Source: Lysinibacillus timonensis
GTDB taxonomy: Bacteria > Bacillota > Bacilli > Bacillales_A > Planococcaceae
Assembly: GCF_900291985.1 (NCBI RefSeq)
Contig: NZ_LT985980.1
Span: 124,001 to 188,000, forward strand
Direction: 5' to 3'
Length of the DNA stretch: 64,000 nt
Shown: positions 39,925 through 49,698 of the stretch, one piece after another
How positions within the stretch are numbered: position 1 is the stretch's first letter
How the letters are laid out: the number at the start of each line of letters is the position of its first letter
Notes under the pieces: model-generated
Databases searched by the model: none
Seen by the model: the letters and a program-made list of their open reading frames with translations, nothing else
Told to the model about the DNA's origin: nothing
Program-made: the position numbers and the translations under genes

Positions 39925-40299
39925 ATGATTAAAATTGAATTACCTAAGCCAGACCTTGTCATTTATCAGAGAAAACAAGAATTAAAAGAAGGAGAAATCG
40001 CTATAAAACCGATTAATGGTTTTATCGATTTACACAAGATCACTCGTGAAAAAGGTGGATTCTTCTTGTTTTATAACAAAGCAAATGAGGTTCTATTTGT
40101 TGGAAAGGCAAGAAAACTTCGTCAAAGAATTAAAAAACACTTTGAAGATCAAGTGTCCCCAATTAAAAACCATCGAGACGAAGTATATAAAATCGAAGTA
40201 TACGAAGTCGAGGATCCGATGGAACGTGAAATTTACGAAACATATGCCATCAATATGCTTCGTGCCAAATACAATACAGATAAAGTATTTTTTGAATGA
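39925..40299 (+). CDS. GIY-YIG domain protein
   Basis: A 124-residue protein with a GIY-YIG-like nuclease fold. GGFFLFYN stands for the GIY strand and EVLFVGKARKLRQRIKKHF for the YIG strand and helix arginine. ERAIYE-like REIYETYAINMLRAKYN carries the metal-binding glutamate. It resembles the N-terminal domain of UvrC but stands alone. Activity is uncertain because both signature triplets are altered. AGGAAGTGA precedes the ATG; TATAAT at 39860-39865 is a possible -10 element. Confidence 0.85.
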   Translation: MIKIELPKPDLVIYQRKQELKEGEIAIKPINGFIDLHKITREKGGFFLFYNKANEVLFVGKARKLRQRIKKHFEDQVSPIKNHRDEVYKIEVYEVEDPMEREIYETYAINMLRAKYNTDKVFFE

Positions 40300-40304
40300 A
40301 AAAC

Positions 40305-40341
40305 AAAGAGCTGACGGAATATTTCTCCATCAGCTTTTTTC
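40305..40341. terminator. Bidirectional terminator
   Basis: AGCTGA-GGA pairs with TCC-TCAGCT and is followed by TTTTTT on the plus strand. It lies between the GIY-YIG gene and the convergent gene ending at 40343. Confidence 0.88.
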
Positions 40342-40342
40342 T

Positions 40343-40924
40343 TTAGAACCCAATCATTTGGCCTATTTGTTTAAAATCATTTAATATGTCCTGTTTATTT
40401 TTCATTATATCATTAAACCATGGCTCAATTTGCTTTGTGTATTCTTCTTCTGGTTGCTCGTTGTGATGTAAAACAAATACAATATAATCGACCATTTTTG
40501 TTCGTTCTTCATAAAATTTTGTACGCATTTGAAAATCTCGGTTAACTTCCACTTTAAATAGTTCACCTAGACGAATGATTCCTGCATTTACATGTTGTTC
40601 TGCATATAAAGAAGAACCAACGAGTGCTAACTTTTGTTTAAAGGACAATGGTAATTGTTTAAAGTAGGAAAACATTAATTCTTCCGTTTTTTGTGTGATG
40701 AGTTGTAACTGAACTTTTTGTGCTACCGTTAAAGAAAGTGTTTGTTCAAACACAGGTATGATCGTATAAGTTTCATCTAACAATGATTTAATTTCATCGT
40801 AACGTTCTGGATCGTACGCTTCGTCCAGTCTGCGGTAAATTGTTTCTGCCACAAAAAGTCGTTGTAAATAACCCGTTAATAATATGATTCCATTGTATTG
40901 CGTTTTTGCATTGTTTGTTGTCAT
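40343..40924 (-). CDS. Uncharacterised helical cytosolic protein
   Basis: I do not recognise this 193-residue protein. It is soluble and mostly helical (YLQRLFVAETIYRRLDEAYDPERYDEIKSLLDE). The ATG at 40924 has AGGGG nine bases upstream; the frame is open to 40972 but the extra residues lack start signals. It stands alone with a terminator at its end. Confidence 0.7.
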   Translation of the reverse strand: MTTNNAKTQYNGIILLTGYLQRLFVAETIYRRLDEAYDPERYDEIKSLLDETYTIIPVFEQTLSLTVAQKVQLQLITQKTEELMFSYFKQLPLSFKQKLALVGSSLYAEQHVNAGIIRLGELFKVEVNRDFQMRTKFYEERTKMVDYIVFVLHHNEQPEEEYTKQIEPWFNDIMKNKQDILNDFKQIGQMIGF

Positions 40925-41208
40925 TTGAAATGACCCCTTCCTTCTAATTTTGGCCATTCCTTCAAATAGCATTTTAATAAGACACTACCATAAATTATTG
41001 CAAAAAGGTATGAAAATGTCCTAATTACTAAATATAAGTTTTTTTTAATAAATACTACTTCACATTTTTTTTGAAACCTTATCGCATAATAACCGTATAT
41101 AAACTATAAACAAAAGAAAATCTATGAAATTTATTATGTGTTTTTCTTTTTCATAGGAAAATTTTTGTTATACTATAATTTGATAATTATTTAGGATGGA
41201 GGATTAGA

Positions 41209-41670
41209 ATGAAAAAGCTAACATTATTATCAGCAATATTCCTTGCCTTCACTTTAGTTTTCTCAAGTGTGGGATCATCAATTTTGTTTAATGATGATCA
41301 AGTTGCTGAAGCAAAATCGTATAAATCTGGTAAGAAGGGATTCTCAAGTACACCGGGTAGTACAAATTCAAATATACAAAACAAAGATACAAATACGAAT
41401 ACTTCAACAGTAAACAAAACAACAAATAATACAAATACACCAAAAGGTGGTGGCTTCTCAACAGGCGGTTTAATGAAAGGTTTGTTTGTGGGTGGATTAG
41501 CCGGATTATTATTTGGTAGCTTGTTTGCTGATATGGGCTTAATTGGGAACATTTTAGGATTTGCTATTAATGCCCTTGCCATCGTAGTTATTATTGCGCT
41601 GTGTGTGAAAATTTTCCAAATGATTACACGTAAAAAAGATAAAGAGGTAACCGAAAGTTGGAGAAAATAA
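41209..41670 (+). CDS. Small exported membrane protein resembling the N-terminus of Tim44-like proteins
   Basis: A 153-residue protein: signal-type N-terminal helix (LTLLSAIFLAFTLVFSSVG), a low-complexity Asn/Thr linker (SNIQNKDTNTNTSTVNKTTN), and a glycine-rich amphipathic membrane segment (GLMKGLFVGGLAGLLFGSLF). A last helix and a basic tail follow. The FSS-PGS and GG-LLFG-LF elements recall the leader half of bacterial Tim44-domain proteins, but the Tim44 domain itself is absent. GGAGG precedes the ATG, and TGTTATACT at 41166-41174 could be an extended -10. Its last 13 bases overlap the next gene. Confidence 0.7.
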   Translation: MKKLTLLSAIFLAFTLVFSSVGSSILFNDDQVAEAKSYKSGKKGFSSTPGSTNSNIQNKDTNTNTSTVNKTTNNTNTPKGGGFSTGGLMKGLFVGGLAGLLFGSLFADMGLIGNILGFAINALAIVVIIALCVKIFQMITRKKDKEVTESWRK

Positions 41671-41951
41671 CATTAAATGAGCAAGAAGTAGTCAATGCGA
41701 TTTGCCTTTTCCATGCAAAGTTTAGAAAAGTTGAACCAACTGATGTGGAAGTGGAATTAATGTATGACGATATTGGAGGCTTTACTGCTGAAGCCTCTGT
41801 AAATGGTCAACATGATATATATAACACAGTCAATTTTATTGCTGCTTTACGTTTATATATTGAGGAACAAATGCATCGAGATTCCATGTCAGCACGTATC
41901 GTATTAGACTTGCATGACGATGAAGGAATCATCGCAAATATTGAATGGTAA
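41658..41951 (+). CDS. YxcD/DUF2653-like small protein
   Basis: A 97-residue cytosolic protein matching the YxcD (DUF2653) family: NEQEVVNAICLFHA, VEVELMYDDIGGFTAE and IEEQMHRDSMSARI. The start is TTG at 41658, inside the preceding gene, with AGAGGT nine bases upstream. The 13-base overlap suggests translational coupling. Function unknown. A strong terminator follows. Confidence 0.85.
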   Translation: MEKITLNEQEVVNAICLFHAKFRKVEPTDVEVELMYDDIGGFTAEASVNGQHDIYNTVNFIAALRLYIEEQMHRDSMSARIVLDLHDDEGIIANIEW

Positions 41952-41998
41952 AAGTGTACCCATCCTAGAGAAGGTTTTCACTTTCAAGTAAACAAGGT

Positions 41999-42034
41999 AG
42001 GCTGTCCGAAACATCTTTTGGACAGCCTTTTTTT
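41999..42034 (+). terminator. Terminator after the YxcD-like gene
   Basis: AGGCTGTCC and GGACAGCCT form a perfect nine-base-pair stem followed by seven T residues. It may also serve the convergent gene at 42033. Confidence 0.92.
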
Positions 42035-42299
42035 AATGATCTGTTTTCTTTTTGTCTAATATGACAGTTTCTTTTTCATTGGTTAATCGATCTAATAAGC
42101 GGTAGTAAGCAACATTATCATTGATTAGCTCGACAAAAAACTCAATTTCTGTATGTTTTTCGAGTGGCCAGTTTGCTAAGGCTAACAAACCGTTTGATGG
42201 AGGGACTTTATTTAAGCAATCAATCACATGTTGACTATCAAAATTTAAAAGAAAGTATCTTCCATCTCGGAATTTAGCAAAGATAAAATATCGTTTCAT
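42033..42299 (-). CDS. Small uncharacterised protein
   Basis: An 88-residue soluble protein I do not recognise. It is rich in aromatic residues and opens MKRYFIFAKFRDGRYFLLNF, with no membrane segment or signal peptide. The ribosome-binding site is weak (AAAAAGGTTGGG, rather distant). Convergent with the YxcD-like gene. Confidence 0.6.
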   Translation of the reverse strand: MKRYFIFAKFRDGRYFLLNFDSQHVIDCLNKVPPSNGLLALANWPLEKHTEIEFFVELINDNVAYYRLLDRLTNEKETVILDKKKTDH

Positions 42300-42478
42300 A
42301 AAATACCCAACCTTTTTGAAGATAGAGATTCTATTAATTATATATTCAAAACTATTTGATAATATTTCAATTATATTTTAATTTTGATTATTATTAGGCA
42401 ACTTTTTGCATAATTTATGAGTGACAGGCTCATATTAACTTTTATTTTATCTTCTAAAGTGACATTTCTAATGTAAAA

Positions 42479-42514
42479 GTGACTCAGTCAGCGATACGCT
42501 GTATACTGAGTCAC
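42479..42514 (-). terminator. Terminator of the SLH nucleotidase gene
   Basis: GTGACTCAGT and ACTGAGTCAC form a perfect ten-base-pair stem with an inner AGCG/CGCT helix. TTTTACATT follows on the minus strand. Confidence 0.85.
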
Positions 42515-42533
42515 ATTTTATTTACTTTAACAA

Positions 42534-44759
42534 TTATTTAGTTGCAATATTAACAATTCTATTTTCTGTTTCAGTAGGAATGGTACTTAAAGATTGTAAG
42601 TGTTCTTGGAAGTTTTCCCAGTCCGATAATCCTAGGTCAATTACTCTACCCTCTTCATACGCTTTAGCAAACATTGTATAACCATCTCCACCTTTTGCCG
42701 TGAACGCGTTTGTAGCTACTGTGTAAGTTTGGTTATCTTTTAATTCTACATACTTTCCATTAGCATCTAAATATTGAATACTCACAATACGTTCTCCTGC
42801 TGGTTTTGAAGCATCATATTCAACTTTTGCTCCAGAGATGTGTAAGAAACCACCGTTTTCTTCTGGATATTTAGAAACACTCATTTCAAATGCAGCTTTT
42901 AACTCTGCACCTGTAGAATCCATAAGAGCTAAAGTGTTACCAAAAGGTAATACGGTAATAACTTCACCAACAGTAATTGGTCCAGCATTAATAGCTGAAC
43001 GGATACCGCCACCGTTCTGGAAGGCCATAATGACTTCTTTTTCTGTAAAGTTTTTAGCTTTAGCTAACATACCATCAGTAATCAGGTTACCTAAAATCGT
43101 TTCGCTATTACGAACACTCACTTGATCAGCATTTCCTTCTTCAGAAACACGAGGATTTGCTAACTCAAATTCTGTTGTAACACCAATTTCTTTATTTTGA
43201 ACGTTTGTAATTTGTTCTTGATATGGTTTCAAGATTTCTAGTGCACCTTCATCGTCTACATAATCTGCTAATGGTATTAGTTCGCCATTATATTCGACTA
43301 CAACACCATTCTCATCAAATGAAACATCTAAAGTTCCTAAGAAATCACTATATTGATATGCTTGGACAATTACAGTTGGATCTTTTACTTCCCCATTTGC
43401 ATCTTCATTAACAAGAACAGGCTCTGCAAGTTCAGTATGACTGTGACCACCTACAATGACGTCTATGCCATCGATTGTTTCCGCTAACACTAAATCATTA
43501 TCAACTGCTGCATCATCATCAAATCCAAGGTGTGAAAGAACGATAATTTTATCTATACCTTGTTCTTCAAATGCTTTAACCGCTTTTTCTGCTTCTTTTA
43601 AATAGTCTTCAAATTGTATTGCACCAGGAGAAGAGATATTCTTTGTATCAACAGTTGTTAAACCGAATATACCCACTTTCTCACCATTGATTTCTTTTAC
43701 AATACCATTATAAATTTTACCATTTTCAGGCTCACTTGAAATTAAATCAGTGAATAATCCAGTGAACTTTGAATCTTTTGAAAAATCAACATTTGAGGAT
43801 ACAAATGAGAAGTTTGCACCTTCAACAAAATCAGCTAATGCTTGGTGTCCTTCAGGGCTTGACCCAAGATCAAATTCATGGTTACCAAATGTCATGACAT
43901 CATAACCCATATAGTTCATAAGTGCTAAATCAGCTTGACCTTCAAATTCGTTAAAATAAAGTGTTCCTGAGAATACGTCACCAGCATCAAGTAATAATGC
44001 ATCTGGATTTTCCGTGCGAACTTCTTTCACAGCAGTTGCGCGTTTTGGTGCCATGTCTGCACGACCGTGAGTATCATTTGAGTGCATAATTGTTAAATCA
44101 AATGTGTCATCTGTCTCAACTGGTTGTGTTGATTGAATATTCATAGCTTTATAGATAAATGTAGCAATTTGACCTCTTGTTACATTTTCATTTGGTGAAA
44201 ACGTATTAGAAGTTGTACCTACAGTTACTCCGTTATCAAATAATACTTTAATATTTGAAGCGTGATCATTTTTTTGAACGTCTGTAAATGGAAGAGCTTT
44301 ATTATTTAATTGTTTTAAATTGAATGCTTTAGAAATAATTGAAGCCATCTGTGCACGAGTAACTGGTTCATTAGGCTTAAATGATTGATCAGCATACCCA
44401 TTGATGATGTCAGCATCTTTTAATGCCGCAATTGCACCATAATAGTCATGTGTTGCTGGTACATCTGTATAGTTAGGATCTGAAACATTAACTACATCTA
44501 ATTTTAAAATGTTTGCAAGAATAACAGCTGCTTGTCCTCTTGTTATTTCATTTTCAGGTTTGAAAGTACCATCAGCATACCCATTTAACACACCTGATTT
44601 TGCTAATTCACTAATAGCTGTAAAATGCGAGTGACTTTCTTTTACATCACTGAATGATACAGTATCAGCGCTTGCAGGCATCATAATGAAACTAGAACCG
44701 ACTACTACTGATGTAGCTAATGTTGCAGTGAAAACTTTGTTCATTTTCTTTTTACTCAA
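42534..44759 (-). CDS. S-layer-anchored 5'-nucleotidase/metallophosphoesterase
   Basis: A 741-residue exported enzyme bound to the cell wall. Residues 1-32 are a signal peptide ending PASA-D. Three SLH domains occupy about 36-80, 99-142 and 158-203 and should bind secondary cell-wall polymer. The calcineurin-like domain follows with HSNDTHGR (about 226-233), DAGDVFSG, GNHEFDLG, LSHLGFDDD and GGHSHTE. The nucleotidase C-terminal domain carries FQNGGGIRSAI and TNAFTAKGGDGY. The start is TTG with GGAGGAGAATTACA before it. It probably dephosphorylates nucleotides outside the cell to salvage nucleoside and phosphate. The combination implies an organism that displays SLH proteins. Confidence 0.95.
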   Translation of the reverse strand: MSKKKMNKVFTATLATSVVVGSSFIMMPASADTVSFSDVKESHSHFTAISELAKSGVLNGYADGTFKPENEITRGQAAVILANILKLDVVNVSDPNYTDVPATHDYYGAIAALKDADIINGYADQSFKPNEPVTRAQMASIISKAFNLKQLNNKALPFTDVQKNDHASNIKVLFDNGVTVGTTSNTFSPNENVTRGQIATFIYKAMNIQSTQPVETDDTFDLTIMHSNDTHGRADMAPKRATAVKEVRTENPDALLLDAGDVFSGTLYFNEFEGQADLALMNYMGYDVMTFGNHEFDLGSSPEGHQALADFVEGANFSFVSSNVDFSKDSKFTGLFTDLISSEPENGKIYNGIVKEINGEKVGIFGLTTVDTKNISSPGAIQFEDYLKEAEKAVKAFEEQGIDKIIVLSHLGFDDDAAVDNDLVLAETIDGIDVIVGGHSHTELAEPVLVNEDANGEVKDPTVIVQAYQYSDFLGTLDVSFDENGVVVEYNGELIPLADYVDDEGALEILKPYQEQITNVQNKEIGVTTEFELANPRVSEEGNADQVSVRNSETILGNLITDGMLAKAKNFTEKEVIMAFQNGGGIRSAINAGPITVGEVITVLPFGNTLALMDSTGAELKAAFEMSVSKYPEENGGFLHISGAKVEYDASKPAGERIVSIQYLDANGKYVELKDNQTYTVATNAFTAKGGDGYTMFAKAYEEGRVIDLGLSDWENFQEHLQSLSTIPTETENRIVNIATK

Positions 44760-44894
44760 TGTAATTCTCCTCCATTAAAAAGCAAAATATGAAACTATTA
44801 CTTTATAAGTATAAATAGAGAGTAATGATAAATACAAGAAGTATTGTGAATTTAGTGTAATATTCTAAAGAATTTGATAAAAAAATGTAAAAAA

Positions 44895-44927
44895 AAGCAG
44901 TAAGACATCAATATGATGCTTACCGCT
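44895..44927 (-). terminator. Terminator of the aconitase gene
   Basis: GCGGTAAG and CTTACTGC pair with an inner ATCA/TGAT helix. Eight T residues follow on the minus strand. Confidence 0.88.
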
Positions 44928-44937
44928 TGTATATATT

Positions 44938-47643
44938 TTATTGTTCTGAAGCTTTGTTACGAAGTACCATTTGTAGGATACCGCCATGACGGTAGTAGTC
45001 TACTTCTACTTCTGAGTCAAAACGAGCAAGAGCTTGGAATGTTTTCACTGTACCATCTTCAGCAGTAGCAGTTACTGTTAAGATATCACGTGGTTTAACA
45101 TCATCTGTTAAGTTAACTGAAATTACTTCTTTACCAGTTAGACCTAAAGAATCTGCGCTTTCACCTGGCATGAATTGAAGTGGTAATACACCCATCATAA
45201 CAAGGTTAGAACGGTGGATACGCTCATAGCTTTGTGCAATTACAGTTTTAATTCCAAGTAGGAATGTACCTTTTGCAGCCCAGTCACGAGAAGATCCCAT
45301 ACCATAGTCATTACCAGCAAGTACTACTAAACCAGTACCTTGTTCTTGGTATTTCATAGCTGCATCGTAAATGTATTCAACTTCACCAGTTGGCCAGTAA
45401 GTAGTGAATCCACCTTCTGTACCAGGAGCAACTTGGTTACGGATACGGATGTTTGCGAATGTACCGCGCATCATTACTTCGTGGTTACCACGACGTGATC
45501 CATAAGAGTTGAAGTCACGGATTGCAACACCATTTTCTTGTAAATATTTACCTGCAGGTGTGTCTTTACCGATTGCACCAGCTGGCGAAATATGGTCAGT
45601 TGTAATTGAATCACCAAACTTAGCAATTACACGTAAGCCATCAAGACCTTTGATTGCTTCTGGAGTTTTAGATAATCCAGTGAAGAATGGTGGGTTTTGG
45701 ATGTAAGTTGATTTTTCATCAAATGTGTATAGAGACTCAGTTGATGTTTCAATTGCATTCCATTTTTCGTTAGCTGTGAATACTGTTTCATATTCTTTTT
45801 GGAATAATTCACGAGTTACAACTTTGTTTAATACAGCGTTTACTTCTTCAGTTGAAGGCCAGATGTCAGCGAAGAATACATCGTTTCCATCTTTGTCTTT
45901 ACCTAAAGAATCTTTTTGTAGGTCGATATCTACAGTACCAGCTAAAGCGTAAGCAACTACTAATGGTGGTGAAGCTAAGTAGTTAGCTTTTACTAATGGG
46001 TGTACACGACCTTCGAAGTTACGGTTACCAGAAAGAACTGAAGTTACAAATAAATCGTTCGTTTTAATTGCTTCTTCGATTTCAGGTAGTAATGGACCTG
46101 AGTTACCGATACATGTTGTACAACCGTAACCTACTGTATTGAAACCAATTTGGTCAAGGTATGATTGTAAACCTGATTCTTCTAAGTAACCAGTTACTAC
46201 TTTAGAACCTGGTGCTAAAGAAGTTTTAACCCATGCAGGTGGTTGAATACCTTTTTCAACTGCTTTTTTCGCAACTAAACCAGCAGCTAAAAGAACGTAT
46301 GGGTTAGATGTATTTGTACAAGAAGTGATTGCAGCAATTGCTACAGCACCTGTTGGCATTTCCACATCGCCATCTGCAAATTTAACTGTAGCAGTTTTAG
46401 CGAATTCGTCTTCTGTTAAACCAAATCCTTGAACACCCATAGGAGCAGTTACTGCTTCATGGTAACGAGCTTTCATTTCAGAAAGAGGAATTAAATCTTG
46501 TGGACGTTTTGGACCAGAAAGGTTTGGTTCAATGTCTTCTAATTTAATTTCTAATACGTCTGTGTAAACAGGCTCTAAAGATGGATCGAAGAACATGTTG
46601 TTTGCTTTTAAGTAAGCTTCTACAACTTGGATGTGTTCTTCTTCACGTCCTGTTAAACGCATGTAATTTAATGATTCTTCGTCAATAGCGAAATATCCAC
46701 ATGTTGCACCATATTCAGGAGCCATGTTTGAAATAGTTGCACGGTCAGCTAATGGTAATTTAGATACGCCAGGACCGAAGAACTCAACGAATTTACCTAC
46801 TACGCCACGTTTACGTAATACTTGAGTTACTTTTAATGCTAAATCCATTGCTGTTGCACCATTTGGAAGATCTCCAGTTAATTTAACACCGATTACTTCT
46901 GGAATTGGGAAGTATGAAGCTTGTCCAAGCATACCTGCTTCTGCTTCGATACCACCTACACCCCATCCAAGTACGCCGATACCATTGATCATTGTAGTAT
47001 GTGAGTCAGTACCTACTACTGAATCTGGGAATGTTTCGAATGAACCATCTTCGTTCTCTTTAACGTGAACAACTGGCGCTAAGTACTCTAAGTTAACTTG
47101 GTGTACGATACCTGTTGCAGGTGGTACGGCACGGAAGTTATCATAAGCAGTTTGAGCCCATTTTAAGAAGTTGTAACGTTCTGCGTTACGTTCAAACTCT
47201 AAATCCATGTTTGCTTGTAATGCAGAAGCATTACCATATTTGTCAACTTGTACAGAGTGGTCAATTACAAGGTCAACAGGAATTGCTGGGTTAATTTTAT
47301 TAGGATCTCCACCTAATTCTTTCATTGCTGAACGTAAAGAAGCTAAGTCAACTACTACTGGGACACCAGTAAAGTCTTGTAATACTACACGAGAAGGTTT
47401 GAAAGGTACTTCACCTTCTGGATCTGCTCCATTACCGAATTTTGCTAAATTGTTTACATGTTCATCTTTAATTACGTAGTTATCATATTGACGTAAAACA
47501 GATTCTAATAATACTTTAATTGAGTATGGAAGGCGTGAAACGTTTGCAACGCCTGCTTCTTCAAGTGCAGCTAAACGGTAATAGTTATACGTTTTACCAT
47601 TTACTTCAAATGAAGTACGGCTATTGTGTAAATTGCTTGCCAT
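44938..47643 (-). CDS. acnA: Aconitate hydratase
   Basis: Tricarboxylic-acid-cycle enzyme converting citrate to isocitrate, 901 residues, close to the 909 of Bacillus subtilis CitB. The [4Fe-4S] ligands lie in TSCTNTSNP and [12 protein letters not shown]. Substrate-binding motifs [27 protein letters not shown] and [16 protein letters not shown] are intact. GGGGGAG precedes the ATG. CitB-type aconitases also bind RNA when the cluster is lost; whether this one does is not visible. It is a single gene with its own terminator. Confidence 0.97.
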   Translation of the reverse strand: MASNLHNSRTSFEVNGKTYNYYRLAALEEAGVANVSRLPYSIKVLLESVLRQYDNYVIKDEHVNNLAKFGNGADPEGEVPFKPSRVVLQDFTGVPVVVDLASLRSAMKELGGDPNKINPAIPVDLVIDHSVQVDKYGNASALQANMDLEFERNAERYNFLKWAQTAYDNFRAVPPATGIVHQVNLEYLAPVVHVKENEDGSFETFPDSVVGTDSHTTMINGIGVLGWGVGGIEAEAGMLGQASYFPIPEVIGVKLTGDLPNGATAMDLALKVTQVLRKRGVVGKFVEFFGPGVSKLPLADRATISNMAPEYGATCGYFAIDEESLNYMRLTGREEEHIQVVEAYLKANNMFFDPSLEPVYTDVLEIKLEDIEPNLSGPKRPQDLIPLSEMKARYHEAVTAPMGVQGFGLTEDEFAKTATVKFADGDVEMPTGAVAIAAITSCTNTSNPYVLLAAGLVAKKAVEKGIQPPAWVKTSLAPGSKVVTGYLEESGLQSYLDQIGFNTVGYGCTTCIGNSGPLLPEIEEAIKTNDLFVTSVLSGNRNFEGRVHPLVKANYLASPPLVVAYALAGTVDIDLQKDSLGKDKDGNDVFFADIWPSTEEVNAVLNKVVTRELFQKEYETVFTANEKWNAIETSTESLYTFDEKSTYIQNPPFFTGLSKTPEAIKGLDGLRVIAKFGDSITTDHISPAGAIGKDTPAGKYLQENGVAIRDFNSYGSRRGNHEVMMRGTFANIRIRNQVAPGTEGGFTTYWPTGEVEYIYDAAMKYQEQGTGLVVLAGNDYGMGSSRDWAAKGTFLLGIKTVIAQSYERIHRSNLVMMGVLPLQFMPGESADSLGLTGKEVISVNLTDDVKPRDILTVTATAEDGTVKTFQALARFDSEVEVDYYRHGGILQMVLRNKASEQ

Positions 47644-47709
47644 TTGTACTCCCCCTATTAATCTTTTTGAAAAGGCCTAATTTTACTAAGCTTCTTTTCT
47701 CCAATGTTC

Positions 47710-47738
47710 ATAATACATGATTTATATTCATAAGTAAA
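47710..47738 (-). promoter_or_regulatory. Probable promoter of the aconitase gene
   Basis: TTTACT (47738-47733), 17 bases, then TATTAT (47715-47710) on the minus strand. ATAA and TTAT half-sites occur around the -10 element with an eight-base gap. This is reminiscent of, but not identical to, the ATAA-N7-TTAT sites of the citrate regulator CcpC. Confidence 0.5.
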
Positions 47739-47841
47739 TTACATTAAAATTATGTTTTGTAATAAGTTAAATTTATGACCAACATTTTTTAAAAACTGAG
47801 TAAATATAAGACATTTTTGAGAATCGTTCTGCTTAGATGAC

Positions 47842-48396
47842 CTAAATTGTTAGTTCATTTAGTAGATTATTGTTGGAATCTCTTATTTCAATTACAAATT
47901 GGTCTGTATCTTCTAGCTTAGATAGATCAATATACCAAATCGAATAACCACTTACACCGTATAATTTCAAAATTTCTTCTGAAACCGAAGTTAAATCTAC
48001 CAATTCAACAGCTTCTTCATTCACTGTGATATGAATTTGTCCCTTTGGTTTAATAAGTCCATATAGAATTTGATGATCAGAATAAGCTGCAATGATTTTA
48101 TTTTCTTCGAGTGGATTGGGTATTTTCCCAAAATGACCTTCAGATAAACTCCATCCGCTTAAATTTTTCGTTACCTTATTTGTCCCAACATAATGGCCGT
48201 CAGACAAAAAGAAATAGCGATACTCATCTTCTGATTGAGAACCTTCTATCCACACATAATTCTGATCTGTTGGTAGTGCTTCTTCGGGTGTTCTTTTCCC
48301 ATCACCATCAAAGTGAATGAAATATTGATTTATTAAAAATGCTAAAACAAGTACTATTATGACAAATACGAATATCCTAGTAAACCGTTTTCTCAA
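47842..48396 (-). CDS. Uncharacterised membrane-anchored protein
   Basis: A 184-residue protein I do not recognise. A basic N-terminus and one hydrophobic helix (IFVFVIIVLVLAFLINQYF) lead to an extracytoplasmic, beta-rich domain (YRYFFLSDGHYVGTNKV). The start is TTG with GAGGTG upstream. The following gene on the same strand ends 62 bases upstream of it, so co-transcription with the DUF2785 gene is possible. No obvious terminator was seen at its 3' end. Confidence 0.7.
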   Translation of the reverse strand: MRKRFTRIFVFVIIVLVLAFLINQYFIHFDGDGKRTPEEALPTDQNYVWIEGSQSEDEYRYFFLSDGHYVGTNKVTKNLSGWSLSEGHFGKIPNPLEENKIIAAYSDHQILYGLIKPKGQIHITVNEEAVELVDLTSVSEEILKLYGVSGYSIWYIDLSKLEDTDQFVIEIRDSNNNLLNELTI

Positions 48397-48458
48397 TTTG
48401 TCACCTCAATTCAAAACATCCAAAGTATGAGAGATTGCTGGTTTTGGATCTATAACAC

Positions 48459-49289
48459 TCATTGTTTCATCCATTTATTTATATATAACGATACGATATT
48501 ATTCAATTCCGGCATATGCTTTGTAAACTTCAAGTGAAAATATAAATGCTTCAAGAAATGTAACGTATTGGTTCTGGCAGAAAAGTATTGTGGTGTATAG
48601 CCCGTAGTCATTATGTAAAACTGCAGTTTGTCAATTACTTGTTCCACCCACTCAGTTAAAATACTTTGAGGAAAATCTTTTTGAATTAATTTATCTATAA
48701 TACTAACTAATTTCTCTTCTTCATCGTTAACAAATACGGTACCTTTCCAAAAGCTATTTTTTATACCTTCTAGAATAATAGGTGCAAACCTTACTTCAAA
48801 AGAAGGATGACTAATGATAGCAGCGCTTAAATCTGCTCCATTGGATATAGCTAACGCCCAACCCTTCTCTCCGAGAAATCCTCTCGTATCTTTTTCTCTG
48901 TTTAAATACGAGGTACATGCTTCGAGAATGTTCGCTGATTGTTCGTTCGTTAAAAAATGTAATTGTGTATCTACATGAATTAAACCTGTTAACCATAATG
49001 CTGAAAAAGATCTCGTGAAAACGGAATCTGTTTCGCCTCTGTCAATTTCTTTAAACAAGTATTCACGACCAATGAGTTTTATCGACAATTCAACCATTTG
49101 TTCATTCGTAAACATTTGGTAGGACAACAATTCGATAAATAAACGGTAAGTAATCTTGTCACGAAGTTCGTCTTCTGGAACTCCAATATTTTGTACTAAC
49201 TGAGAAATAAGTAGATTCCCATTTTCACACATATACTTTTGTCTATCGTCTTGGCTCATTTCCAATACGTTGACTAGTTGTTCTCTCAT
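48459..49289 (-). CDS. DUF2785-like protein
   Basis: A 276-residue cytosolic helical protein with the DUF2785 signature RGFLGEKGWALAISNGADLSAA, corresponding to the RG-GEKGWAHA-AHGAD pattern of the family. Here histidines of the pattern are replaced by Leu/Ser, which may mean loss of a catalytic or metal-binding role. Function of the family is unknown. GGGGTTACC lies before the ATG. It precedes a membrane-anchored unknown on the same strand. Confidence 0.78.
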   Translation of the reverse strand: MREQLVNVLEMSQDDRQKYMCENGNLLISQLVQNIGVPEDELRDKITYRLFIELLSYQMFTNEQMVELSIKLIGREYLFKEIDRGETDSVFTRSFSALWLTGLIHVDTQLHFLTNEQSANILEACTSYLNREKDTRGFLGEKGWALAISNGADLSAAIISHPSFEVRFAPIILEGIKNSFWKGTVFVNDEEEKLVSIIDKLIQKDFPQSILTEWVEQVIDKLQFYIMTTGYTPQYFSARTNTLHFLKHLYFHLKFTKHMPELNNIVSLYINKWMKQ

Positions 49290-49698
49290 GGTAACCCCCT
49301 AAAAAACTAGACATATGCATTTCATTTTATACCTCTACTTAAGTGAAAGCTACTTTTAAATCGTTTACCTCACTTACATTATTTTTGTTAGCAATGTCAA
49401 AACCTTTCAAAATTGTCGTCATTTCGAGGTAGAGAAAGAGCATAAGTTCAAATAGCCTAAATATTCAGTAAGTGCCATTGTTAGCAAATAAACTTTTATC
49501 AAATATCTGTAGTCGAGAAATTTTTAGCTTACATCACAGTTACATGAAAAAAGCAAGGTAGCCCTTATTCATCGTTCGAAAAAGAATTTTTGAAAAAAAT
49601 CATTTTTATTTGAAAATTCTTTTATATAAACGATTAAATCCTAGCAAAATTCGCAAAAATAGAAATATCAACCAGATTTACACTAAAGGAGGGGTTAC
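49290..49698. other. Divergent intergenic region before the beta-helix gene
   Basis: This 409-base, AT-rich region separates two divergent genes. I found the AAAGGAGGGG ribosome-binding site of the beta-helix gene at its right end but no clear promoter, hairpin or open frame. Confidence 0.5.

Noticed and set aside
40016-40384. 122-residue frame overlapping the GIY-YIG gene
   Set aside because: It is a different frame of the same DNA, runs through the terminator, and has no family resemblance or start signal.
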